From assembly GCA_002333205.1 (NCBI GenBank), contig DDAD01000094.1, positions 15,601 to 29,567 on the forward strand: a stretch of DNA of 13,967 bases, read 5' to 3'. Below, piece by piece: positions 1 through 7,628 of this stretch. The first letter of the stretch is position 1; every line of letters starts with the position of its first letter. The DNA comes from Pedobacter sp. UBA2067. GTDB lineage: Bacteria > Bacteroidota > Bacteroidia > Sphingobacteriales > Sphingobacteriaceae. The position numbers were made by a program, and so were the translations under genes. The notes beneath the pieces were generated by a model. The model saw only the letters and a program-made list of their open reading frames with translations. It made no database searches and was not told the DNA's origin.

Positions 1-1413
1 CTTCGTTATTATGGAAGCGTACCATTGATTTCAAAAAGCTATGGCCTGGATGAGGATTATGCGGTAAATAGAGCCACTTACGAGGAGTGTGTGAACTTTA
101 TTCTGGCAGATTGTGAGAAAGCGCAAGGCTATTTGAATGGTCGTACAATGGAAAAAGGTCGTGCTACAGCGATGGCTGCAATGGCATTAAAATCACGTGT
201 ATTGCTTTATGCAGCCAGCGATCTGCATGACATTCCAACTGCTAAAACCAAGTCGGCCCTGATTTCGGGTTTTGCAAATCCAGAGTTTCTTGGCTATCTT
301 TCAGGTGACCGTACAGCACGCTGGCGCGCAGCACAAGAAGCTGCGAAGGCCGTTATTGATGCGGGTGCAGGGTACAAGTTAAATCTAACCGGACCGGTTT
401 CAGCAGAAGAAGGACGCATGAACTATAAGAGTATAGCCATGGGTGGCGGCAGTAAGGCGCCAGGGATAGATGCTTCGGCAGCTTCAGAGCTGATCTTTGC
501 CCGGTATTTTATCGACCGGAGTGATATGCGTTATGGTCGTGCAAACGGTCCAAACGGTTACCACAACTGGGCGGGTAATACGCCAATCGGCTTACTCGTA
601 GATGATTACCAGATGGCCGATGGAACTCCTTTCAGCTGGAACAATCCTGCGCAGAAAGCTTCTCCTTATCAAAACCGCGATCCACGCTTTTATGCGACCG
701 TATTGTATGATGGTGCAGGCTGGAAACCACGTAACCTCGTATCAGGAAATGTGGACCCTGCAAATCAGATCCAGACCGGTCAGTATGACCTGATCGTAGA
801 TGGTAGACTGGTAACTTTTCAGGGTCTTGATACCCGCGGCAGTTCCATCGAAAACTGGAATGGTAGCTGGACCGGTTATTACACCCACAAGTTTATCGAT
901 CCGGATCCGAACATCATTGAAGCATCGAACCCGCAGTTTGTGCCATGGCCGTTCTTCCGTTATACTGAAGCAGTATTTAACTATGTTGAAGCCAGCATTG
1001 AACTTGGACAAACCAGCGAAGCCATATTATGGTTGAACCGGATTCGCTTCCGTTCTGGCATGCCAGCTGTTACCGCTACTTCGGCTGCAGAACTGCGGGA
1101 GGTTTACCGCCATGAACGTCGTATAGAGATGGTTTATGAAGAACAACGTTACCATGATGCACGCAGGTGGATGATCGCGCCGGAAACACTGGGCCGTAAA
1201 ACCACTTACATCAGAATTACCGGTAAGTTCAAACCAGGTAAAACACTTGCAGATGTGTACAGATATGATCCTGAAATTTATAACTATACTTATACACCTG
1301 TGGTAGAGAACGCACAAGAAAACCGCAAGTGGGAAGATAAGGTGTATTTCAGACCTTTTAGCCGTGACGAAATCAATAGAAATAATCAACTGATACAAAA
1401 CCCCGGATATTAA
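1..1413 (+). CDS. RagB/SusD family nutrient-uptake outer membrane protein (5' partial)
   Basis: This is a surface glycan-binding lipoprotein that would partner a SusC-type TonB-dependent transporter. The frame is open from base 1, with 470 codons before TAA at 1411-1413, so the signal peptide and N-terminal region lie outside the window. The first visible residues, LRYYGSVPLIS, match the family's conserved RYGGVPL-like segment. The C-terminus has the usual SusD_RagB features: FFRYTEAVFNYVEA, a helix with LNRIRFRSGMP, then RRIEMVYEEQRYHDARRW, and the ending NRNNQLIQNPGY. SusD proteins are usually about 500-600 residues, so roughly a fifth is missing. TTG at 25 is an internal codon, not the start. 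The gene leads the operon that runs to 5720; a susC partner is expected just upstream, outside the window. The glycan cannot be predicted from sequence. Confidence 0.93.
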   Translation, partial: LRYYGSVPLISKSYGLDEDYAVNRATYEECVNFILADCEKAQGYLNGRTMEKGRATAMAAMALKSRVLLYAASDLHDIPTAKTKSALISGFANPEFLGYLSGDRTARWRAAQEAAKAVIDAGAGYKLNLTGPVSAEEGRMNYKSIAMGGGSKAPGIDASAASELIFARYFIDRSDMRYGRANGPNGYHNWAGNTPIGLLVDDYQMADGTPFSWNNPAQKASPYQNRDPRFYATVLYDGAGWKPRNLVSGNVDPANQIQTGQYDLIVDGRLVTFQGLDTRGSSIENWNGSWTGYYTHKFIDPDPNIIEASNPQFVPWPFFRYTEAVFNYVEASIELGQTSEAILWLNRIRFRSGMPAVTATSAAELREVYRHERRIEMVYEEQRYHDARRWMIAPETLGRKTTYIRITGKFKPGKTLADVYRYDPEIYNYTYTPVVENAQENRKWEDKVYFRPFSRDEINRNNQLIQNPGY

Positions 1414-1430
1414 ATCCGATTAGACTGCCG

Positions 1431-2393
1431 ATGAGAATAAGAATTTTTGGTGTATTAACGTTCATGTGGGCTTCCTCTTTCTGCTATGCACAGCAGAAAG
1501 GGAAGCCTTACGTGCAAGAGATCAATGGGACAAAGCTGTCATTTTCCATGCAGCCGGTACCAGCGGGTGAGTTTACAATGGGCAGCAACAAAGGCAATGC
1601 TGACGAGAAGCCGGCCCATAAGGTTAAAATCAGCGCATTCTGGATGGCTACGCATGAGCTGACCTGGGATCTGTATGAAGCATTTCTTTACAAGGATTAT
1701 GAAACCACCCACAGCGTTGGTGCGGTACCGGCAAATGTGGATGCGGTAACGCGGCCCACAAAACCTTATCTGGATATGACCTTTGGCATGGGTAAGGAAA
1801 ATCATCCGGCATTGGCGATGACACATTACAATGCGATCCAGTATTGTAAGTGGCTATATGCCAGAACGGGTGTATTCTACCGTTTACCAACCGAAGCAGA
1901 GTGGGAGTATGCTTGCCGGGCGGGTAGTACAACCGAATATGCATTCGGAGACGATGCCGCTGCTTTGGGTGAATATGCCTGGTATAAGGACAACAGTGGC
2001 GGGAAATCCCAGCAGGTTGGCAAGAAAAAGCCGAACAAGTGGGGAATCTATGACCTGTATGGCAATGTGGCGGAATGGACCTATGACCAGTACCAGGCCG
2101 ACTACTATGCCAGCCTGAAAGATGGTCAGCAAGATCCGGTAAACGTGCCTGATAAGCTTTATTCCCATGTGATTAGAGGTGGTTCGTATGAAGATGTGGC
2201 GAAAGATCTGCGCTCTGCTGCACGTCTGGCATCTGATCCAGCCTGGAAACAGATTGACCCACAAATTCCGAAAAGCAACTGGTGGTTCCCGGAAGCGCCA
2301 TTTATTGGGATGCGCCTGGTTCGTCCAGCGGTGCCACCTTCTGAAGCGGAGATCAAGAAGTATTATGATACACCGGCAATCCCCGATTATTAA
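1431..2393 (+). CDS. Secreted formylglycine-generating-enzyme-fold (SUMF1/FGE-sulfatase) protein, probably non-catalytic
   Basis: A 320-residue protein with a signal peptide (residues 1-20, ending CYAQ). The rest is one FGE-sulfatase domain, shown by PAGEFTMGS (45-52), FWMATHELTWDLYEAF (70-85), RLPTEAEWEYACRAG (151-165), YDLYGNVAEWT (207-217), IRGGSY (248-253) and IGMRLVRP (292-299). True formylglycine-generating enzymes carry two copper-binding cysteines near the C-terminus. Here the equivalent segments read RSAAR (261-265) and IGMRLVRP, with no cysteine, and the mature protein has only C139 and C162. It is therefore probably a binding or structural member of the fold rather than a sulfatase activator, and no sulfatase lies nearby. 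ATG at 1431 is 17 nt after the SusD stop, so the genes are probably co-transcribed. Bacteroidota often have such proteins in Sus-like loci; the ligand is unknown. Confidence 0.9.
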   Translation: MRIRIFGVLTFMWASSFCYAQQKGKPYVQEINGTKLSFSMQPVPAGEFTMGSNKGNADEKPAHKVKISAFWMATHELTWDLYEAFLYKDYETTHSVGAVPANVDAVTRPTKPYLDMTFGMGKENHPALAMTHYNAIQYCKWLYARTGVFYRLPTEAEWEYACRAGSTTEYAFGDDAAALGEYAWYKDNSGGKSQQVGKKKPNKWGIYDLYGNVAEWTYDQYQADYYASLKDGQQDPVNVPDKLYSHVIRGGSYEDVAKDLRSAARLASDPAWKQIDPQIPKSNWWFPEAPFIGMRLVRPAVPPSEAEIKKYYDTPAIPDY

Positions 2394-2417
2394 AACTAAA
2401 AACCAAATATAAACAGA

Positions 2418-3737
2418 ATGGAAAACGAAAAACTATCAGGTCAACGTAGAGACTTCTTGAAGGCCGGTGCACTATTGACCGGCGGCCTGCTCATTGACCA
2501 ATTCGCATTCGCTGCGGGACATTCCAGCGTTGATGATACGATAAAGATTGCGCTGATTGGATGTGGAGACCGTGGAACCGGAGCCGCATTCCAGGCTTTA
2601 AGTACCAAATCCAACCTGAAGCTGGTGGCCATGGCCGATGCTTTTCAGGATCGGATGGATCAGAGTTACAAACTGCTGAGTGATAAATTTAAAGATAAGG
2701 TTGATGTGCCGGCTGACCGTCGCTTCACAGGCTTCGATGCTTACAAGAAAGCGATCGCTTTAGCAGATGTGGTACTTCTGGCCACACCTCCGGGATTCAG
2801 ACCAATGCACTTTGAAGAAGCTGTAGATAAGGGTAAACATGTGTTCATGGAAAAACCTGTTGCAGTTGATTCACCAGGGATCCGCAAGGTGCTTGCCGCA
2901 GCAGAAGTTGCTAAAAAGAAAAAGTTAAACGTTGTTGTAGGGCTGCAGCGCCGCTATCAGACCAATTACCGTGAAACCATGAAACGGATTCAGGATGGTG
3001 CAATAGGGGATATCGTTGGCGGACAGGTGTATTGGAACAGTGGTGGCGTATGGGTGAAACCACGCCAGGCACAACAAACAGAAATGGAATACCAGATGCG
3101 TAACTGGTACTATTTCAACTGGCTATGCGGCGATCACATCGTTGAACAGCATGTGCATAATATTGACATTGCCAATTGGGCGAAAAACGCCTATCCGGTT
3201 TCCATTCAAGGTACCGGAAGTCGCGCCTGGAGAACAGGTAAGGACTACGGTGAGATTTACGACAACCATGCTGTAGAAATGACCTATGCGGATGGTGCCG
3301 TGGTTTACAGTCAGTGCCGCCATTTCGAGGGTACTGCAAACCGCGTGGATGAAACTTTCCAGGGTACCAAAGGTAGAGTTTATTTGTCGGCCAACAACCA
3401 GGGGATCCTATGGGATCATACCGGCAAAGAGATCTTCAGCCACCCGACCAAAGGCAATGCAAATCCATACCAGACGGAACATGATGAGTTATTTGCAGCG
3501 ATCAGTAAAGGAGAATACAAGTTCGCTGATGCCGAACGTGGAGCAAAAAGCTGCCTTGCAGCAATCATGGGCCGCTATGCGACCTACTCGGGGCAGACTA
3601 TTAAGTGGGATGAGGCGCTGAATGCGAACAACAGCTTGTTCCCGGAAACCCTGGCATGGGATGCTAAACCTAAGATTTTACCAGATGCCAACGGTTTATA
3701 TCCGGTTCCGACGCCTGGGAAAACGAAAGTGATCTAA
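2418..3737 (+). CDS. Tat-exported Gfo/Idh/MocA family oxidoreductase
   Basis: An NAD(P)-dependent sugar or polyol oxidoreductase of 439 residues. The N-terminus carries a twin-arginine signal (GQRRDFLKAG, RR at 10-11, then a hydrophobic stretch to about 33), so it probably folds with cofactor and is exported. The Rossmann domain starts at about 42 with IALIGCGDRG (GxGxxG at 48-53). The family's EKP motif is at 145-147 (FMEKPVAVDSPG). The C-terminal domain has the catalytic HxxxD-type segment QHVHNID (H247, D250). These features place it with secreted Gfo/Idh/MocA proteins that in other Bacteroidota oxidise sugar hydroxyls, including the C3 position in 3-keto-glycoside pathways. The substrate here is inferred only. 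It lies 24 nt after the FGE-like gene and 9 nt before the ApbE gene. A bound or regenerated nicotinamide cofactor would be needed outside the cytoplasm. Confidence 0.92.
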   Translation: MENEKLSGQRRDFLKAGALLTGGLLIDQFAFAAGHSSVDDTIKIALIGCGDRGTGAAFQALSTKSNLKLVAMADAFQDRMDQSYKLLSDKFKDKVDVPADRRFTGFDAYKKAIALADVVLLATPPGFRPMHFEEAVDKGKHVFMEKPVAVDSPGIRKVLAAAEVAKKKKLNVVVGLQRRYQTNYRETMKRIQDGAIGDIVGGQVYWNSGGVWVKPRQAQQTEMEYQMRNWYYFNWLCGDHIVEQHVHNIDIANWAKNAYPVSIQGTGSRAWRTGKDYGEIYDNHAVEMTYADGAVVYSQCRHFEGTANRVDETFQGTKGRVYLSANNQGILWDHTGKEIFSHPTKGNANPYQTEHDELFAAISKGEYKFADAERGAKSCLAAIMGRYATYSGQTIKWDEALNANNSLFPETLAWDAKPKILPDANGLYPVPTPGKTKVI

Positions 3738-3746
3738 AGAATTTCG

Positions 3747-4769
3747 GTGTTTATTTATAGATCATTTCAGATTTGTCTCTTTTTGCTGTTCCCCTTTTTA
3801 TTGAAGTCCGGGGAACAGCAATTATATACCATCACTGGTTTTGCTCAGGGTACGGGATACAGTCTGCGGTATTATGCAGATACCGAGCGGGTATCTAAAG
3901 CGCAGGTCGACAGCTTGCTGCAGCAGATCGATGCTTCCATGTCTTTGTATAAACCTGGTTCATTGATTAACCAGTTTAATGCCGCTGAGCGCTACCTGCG
4001 TGTGGACGATGGATTTCGAACCGTTCTTCAAAAATCCTTTGAGATCTATCAAAAGACGGCAGGCCGTTTTGATGTTACCGTTGCCCCGCTTGTACAACTG
4101 TGGGGCTTTGGACCTGTTCCTGTGCAGCGTTTTCCTGATAGCAGCGAAGTGCGTGAAACTTTAAAGCAGGTTGGCATGAGCAAGCTAAGGTTGAAAGGGA
4201 ACGTACTTTATAAGAGGAACCCGAAAATATGCATCGACCTCAATGGTATTGCACAAGGCTACAGTGTTGATCTGGTTGCCGGATTTCTGAAAGCCCGGGG
4301 TATTCAGTCCTACATGGTCGAAATCGGTGGGGAAGTGGTGGTCCATGGTTTAAAGCCGGATCAAAGCGGTTACCGGATCGGCATTGAAGGACCTACTCCA
4401 GAAACTGCCGATTTAACGGCATCGGATGGAAGGCCAGTATTCCGGCATATTGTGGAGCTTAAACAAGGGGCGATTACAACTTCCGGGAACTTTAACAAAT
4501 ATCTGAAGTATAAGAATGGCAAGATCAGTCATCTCATCGATCCAAAAACAGGTTATCCGCTGAATAATCGGATGATCAGTGTTACGGTTTATGCTGCTGA
4601 TGCGATCACTGCTGATGGCTACGATAATGCCTTGATGGCGATGGATGTTGAAGAGGCCATCGCTTTTGCAAAGAAGGCCAATTTAGAAGCATATTTCATC
4701 TACCACAAACCGGATGGCCGGGTGGCAGATACACTTACCACGGGGTTTAAAACGCTGCTGGTAAATTAA
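3747..4769 (+). CDS. apbE: ApbE-family FAD:protein FMN transferase, exported
   Basis: ApbE proteins use FAD to attach FMN covalently to Ser/Thr of target proteins outside the cytoplasm, and need Mg2+. The 340-residue product starts at GTG (3747); no ATG is available nearby and the hydrophobic signal segment (about 8-20) begins right after this codon. Family motifs are present in order: GTGYSLRYY (35-43), FDVTVAPLVQLWGFGP (108-123), IDLNGIAQGYSVD (163-175), EIGGEVVVHG (192-201), TTSGNF (244-249), HLIDPKTGYPLN (262-273) and the metal-site segment ADGYDNALMAM (289-299). The protein appears intact. It starts 9 nt after the oxidoreductase and ends 15 nt before the TIM-barrel gene, so it belongs to the same transcript. 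No obvious FMN-acceptor domain is encoded in the window, so its substrate protein is elsewhere. Its place in a sugar operon suggests that an exported flavoprotein takes part in the electron transfer (inference). Confidence 0.9.
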   Translation: MFIYRSFQICLFLLFPFLLKSGEQQLYTITGFAQGTGYSLRYYADTERVSKAQVDSLLQQIDASMSLYKPGSLINQFNAAERYLRVDDGFRTVLQKSFEIYQKTAGRFDVTVAPLVQLWGFGPVPVQRFPDSSEVRETLKQVGMSKLRLKGNVLYKRNPKICIDLNGIAQGYSVDLVAGFLKARGIQSYMVEIGGEVVVHGLKPDQSGYRIGIEGPTPETADLTASDGRPVFRHIVELKQGAITTSGNFNKYLKYKNGKISHLIDPKTGYPLNNRMISVTVYAADAITADGYDNALMAMDVEEAIAFAKKANLEAYFIYHKPDGRVADTLTTGFKTLLVN

Positions 4770-4784
4770 CCAACTATAATCATC

Positions 4785-5720
4785 ATGAAACGAGGAGAAT
4801 TTTTAAGAAATAGCCTGCTGGCAGGCGGATCGTTAATGGCAGGATCCATCGTGTCTGCGGATGCGGCAACTATTGCGGGCAATGATCTCGCAGCAGCGCA
4901 GAAAGGTAAAACCTTTAACCTGGACTATGCCCCGCATGAAGGCATGTTTGCCAATAGCGCAGGCAAGAACTTCCTGGACCAGATCCAGTTTATGTACGAT
5001 CAGGGTTTCCGTTCGATCGAAGACAATGGCTACTTAAACCGTCCGGTAGAGGAGCAGACCAAGATCGGGAATCTGCTGGCCAAGCTGGGCATGCGCATGG
5101 GTGTATTTGTGGTAGACTGCGGCGACAACTGGAAGGTGTCACTGACGACTGGGAAGAAGGAGTTCAAGGACAAGTTTGTGGATACCTGTAAGCGATCGGT
5201 GGAAGCTGCTAAACGCTGTAATGCCAAATGGCTTACCGTTGTGCCGGGATTTTATGAGCGTAAGCTACCTTACGGTATTCAGATGGCCAATGTTGTTGAT
5301 GCGATGCGCGCCGGCGCGGAGATTTTTGAACCTGCAGGCTTGGTTATGGTGCTGGAGACGTTGAGTGATACACCAGAGCTATTCCTACAGCAAACCCATG
5401 AAACATACAATGTTTGTAAGGCGGTTAACAGTCCTTCTTGTAAGATCTTGTACGATATCTATCACATGCAGAAAACAGAAGGACATCTGATTGTAAATAT
5501 GGATCGTTGCTGGGATGAGATTGCCTATATCCAGATTGGTGACAATCCGGGGAGGAAAGAACCTACCACAGGGGAAATTAATTATAAGAACCTGTTTAAG
5601 CACATTCATAGCAAAGGGTATAAGGGTGTTATGGGCATGGAACATGGTAACTCAAGACCGGAGAAGGCGGGTGAACTACGGGTAATACAGGCTTACCGAG
5701 AGGTTGATCAGTTCATGTAA
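4785..5720 (+). CDS. Exported TIM-barrel sugar isomerase-like protein (hydroxypyruvate isomerase / AP endonuclease 2 fold)
   Basis: A 311-residue xylose-isomerase-like TIM barrel, closest in motifs to hydroxypyruvate isomerases: VLETL (E191), LYDIYHMQ (D224, H227), YIQIGDNPGRKEPTTGEINY (Q250 onwards) and GMEHGNS (E286). E191, D224, Q250 and E286 are the expected metal and acid-base residues. The N-terminus, KRGEFLRNSLLAGGSLMAG, resembles a Tat signal with Lys-Arg instead of Arg-Arg, with cleavage plausible near SADAA (24-28). A cytoplasmic hydroxypyruvate isomerase would not need this, so the true substrate is probably another sugar-derived compound in the periplasm. Pairs of Gfo/Idh/MocA oxidoreductase and TIM-barrel isomerase-like protein are known from C-glycoside and 3-keto-glycoside breakdown, where the barrel acts on a keto-sugar. 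That role is inferred here. It is the last gene of the operon, followed by a hairpin terminator. Confidence 0.9.
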   Translation: MKRGEFLRNSLLAGGSLMAGSIVSADAATIAGNDLAAAQKGKTFNLDYAPHEGMFANSAGKNFLDQIQFMYDQGFRSIEDNGYLNRPVEEQTKIGNLLAKLGMRMGVFVVDCGDNWKVSLTTGKKEFKDKFVDTCKRSVEAAKRCNAKWLTVVPGFYERKLPYGIQMANVVDAMRAGAEIFEPAGLVMVLETLSDTPELFLQQTHETYNVCKAVNSPSCKILYDIYHMQKTEGHLIVNMDRCWDEIAYIQIGDNPGRKEPTTGEINYKNLFKHIHSKGYKGVMGMEHGNSRPEKAGELRVIQAYREVDQFM

Positions 5721-5730
5721 TGTATTTATC

Positions 5731-5768
5731 AAACATTAAAGGCTCCCTATCCGGAGCCTTTAATGTTT
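5731..5768. terminator. Bidirectional hairpin terminator between convergent genes
   Basis: A perfect 16-bp inverted repeat with a 6-nt loop: left arm 5731-5746, loop 5747-5752, right arm 5753-5768. The outer part is A/T-rich (AAACATTAAA / TTTAATGTTT) and the inner part is GGCTCC/GGAGCC, so either strand ends the stem in a T-rich arm. It lies 10 nt after the TIM-barrel stop and 13 nt before the minus-strand phosphoesterase stop, as expected of a terminator shared by two converging units. Confidence 0.9.
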
Positions 5769-5781
5769 ATATGGTTTAGCC

Positions 5782-7347
5782 TTATTTCTCAACGACCTGA
5801 ATGGTTTTCTGCTGAAGATGTTTACGCCCAAACATGTCTGTAGCACGAACTTCCACAGTATGCTTGCCTACATCAAGCTTCGGCAGGTTTACCCGCCAGA
5901 GGTGACTGGATTTTACAGGGTCTGAAGGGCGTCTGCCTTCCTGCAAGCTGGTTGCACCATCATACTGGTACAGATTGGCGGTATAATGCGGGTCGATGTC
6001 TGTGGTATACTTCATCGCCTTCCATTCGCCGCCATTTACACGGTATTCCACAAGATCATCTTTAGATCCGATGAAGAAGTTTGCATATAATGGGTGCCGG
6101 CTAACGTATTTCTTTGCGACCACTCCGGCACCAAACAGCCTGATCTGGTAGTCCGGCTGCTCACCCGCAACTTTATAATCGAAGGAATACTGATTGCCTT
6201 TAATGTTCAGAAACATATATCCTTTTGGTGTGCCATCACGCATGGTTGAACTTGGAACACCCTGCTTATTGAAATTGCCCGAGTACCAATCGCCGGAAGT
6301 GGTGCCAACATTATACTCGTGGTGCGGTTTTGACTGCTTCCATCCGTCTTCAGCTTTGTAAAACAACTGTGTTTGATAGTGTGTGTGGGCAGAGAGTGAA
6401 AGCGTGTTGGGGTAGGGCTGCAGCAGGTCGAACAGGCGCTGCCGGTCTTCATTCCGGAATACGTCAGAATTCTCGTGGTACAATGGGATATGGAAGGCCA
6501 GGACAATGAGCCTGTCTTTAGGTACAAGCTTAAGGTCGTTTTCTATCCAATCCAGCTGATCTTTTCGAAAGCCTCCAAGGTAGCCTTTACCGGTGCGAGG
6601 GTTTGGATAGAGGATATCATCCAGTACGATAAAGTGCGCATTGCCATAATTGAACGAATAGTTGTTGGGGCCAAAAGCTGCTTCAAAACTTTCATCAGAC
6701 AGCGAATCGGTAGTCACATCGAAGTTCATGTCATGGTTGCCCATCACATTAAACCAGGGTAGGCCTAGTTCTGCTATCGCGTTTATGTATGGCTGATGCA
6801 GACTCAGATCATCACCCACCAGGTCGCCCAGACTCAGACCAAACACTGGTCCTTTTTTTAGCTTCGCTTCAGCAACAATACCTCTTCTAAAATATTCCAT
6901 TTCTTCAAGGGTATTAGCTTGCGGATCGCCAAATACCAATGCTGTAAACTCAGTTTCCGCTTTTGCTGCTTTAAGTGGGAAATTTACCTGGGTGGGCAGC
7001 TTACCCGTAGCTGGTACGCCAGCATATTTCAACTTCGGTGTGCCGGAAGGTTTATGTATATAATAGAACTGTGGTTGATTTTTTTCATCTAAGGAAAGGT
7101 TATATCCGGAGGGTTTACTTAAGAAAAGGATGTTGTCTTTACCAACTGGCAACTGGTATCTGCCATTTTGATCTGTCGCTACAACCTGCACGCCATTGCT
7201 TACCGCTACTCCGGGGATGCCCTTTTCATTGTTGTCGAGCTTGCGGTTATCATTCAGGTCGTTGAATACAGTTCCTTTTGCAATATCCTGGGCAGCAGCC
7301 AGCTGGGTCAGGGATAATAAGCTAGCAAATAATAGGTGTTTATTCAT
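5782..7347 (-). CDS. Secreted calcineurin-like phosphoesterase with N- and C-terminal beta domains
   Basis: A 521-residue exported metallophosphoesterase. The signal peptide is residues 1-19 (ending LAAAQ). An N-terminal beta domain (about 22-125) has the VFNDLNDNRKLDNNEKGIPGVAV repeat-like pattern of SdrD/MetallophosN domains. The catalytic domain (about 135-330) shows FGDPQ (D141, Q143), GDLVGDD (174-180), GNHD (203-206), AFHIPL (H286) and SAHTHYQ (H321, H323). The first metal motif is D-x-Q rather than the classical D-x-H, which I believe is usual for this MetallophosN/C subfamily. The C-terminal domain (about 420-521) has a beta-sandwich pattern ending VEVRATDMFGRKHLQQKTIQV. It converges on the sugar operon and has its own upstream region. 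The substrate, perhaps a phosphoester or nucleotide outside the cytoplasm, cannot be told. Confidence 0.92.
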   Translation of the reverse strand: MNKHLLFASLLSLTQLAAAQDIAKGTVFNDLNDNRKLDNNEKGIPGVAVSNGVQVVATDQNGRYQLPVGKDNILFLSKPSGYNLSLDEKNQPQFYYIHKPSGTPKLKYAGVPATGKLPTQVNFPLKAAKAETEFTALVFGDPQANTLEEMEYFRRGIVAEAKLKKGPVFGLSLGDLVGDDLSLHQPYINAIAELGLPWFNVMGNHDMNFDVTTDSLSDESFEAAFGPNNYSFNYGNAHFIVLDDILYPNPRTGKGYLGGFRKDQLDWIENDLKLVPKDRLIVLAFHIPLYHENSDVFRNEDRQRLFDLLQPYPNTLSLSAHTHYQTQLFYKAEDGWKQSKPHHEYNVGTTSGDWYSGNFNKQGVPSSTMRDGTPKGYMFLNIKGNQYSFDYKVAGEQPDYQIRLFGAGVVAKKYVSRHPLYANFFIGSKDDLVEYRVNGGEWKAMKYTTDIDPHYTANLYQYDGATSLQEGRRPSDPVKSSHLWRVNLPKLDVGKHTVEVRATDMFGRKHLQQKTIQVVEK

Positions 7348-7377
7348 GCTTGAAAATTTAAAGCGAAATTATCCTGA

Positions 7378-7408
7378 TCAAGTTAAGTCAGATTAAGTTT
7401 AATACAAA
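7378..7408 (-). promoter_or_regulatory. Possible Bacteroidota-type promoter of the phosphoesterase gene
   Basis: On the minus strand, TTTG (7408-7405) is followed after exactly 19 nt by TAACTTGA (7385-7378). This matches the Bacteroidota layout of a -33 TTTG, a 19-nt spacer and a -7 TAnnTTTG, with two mismatches in the -7 element. It lies about 30 nt upstream of the ATG at 7347. The spacing fits well but the -7 element is imperfect. Confidence 0.35.
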
Positions 7409-7628
7409 GGAATTGTAAAGCAATGTTTGGAAAGGTTGAGCTAAGTTGATTTTGGAAGTCAATTTTTCTGAAAGATGGCCAAGTTCCTTGAAGATCAGGT
7501 ATTCATTCCATTAATCAAAAGGCACTTTCTAGTTCTTGATGGTGAGTAAGTGATAGATTCAATCAATCTCTATAATAGATCCTTTTTCAAAAAATGTTCA
7601 GGCGCTGAGGGATAGTCTTACGCAGGCG

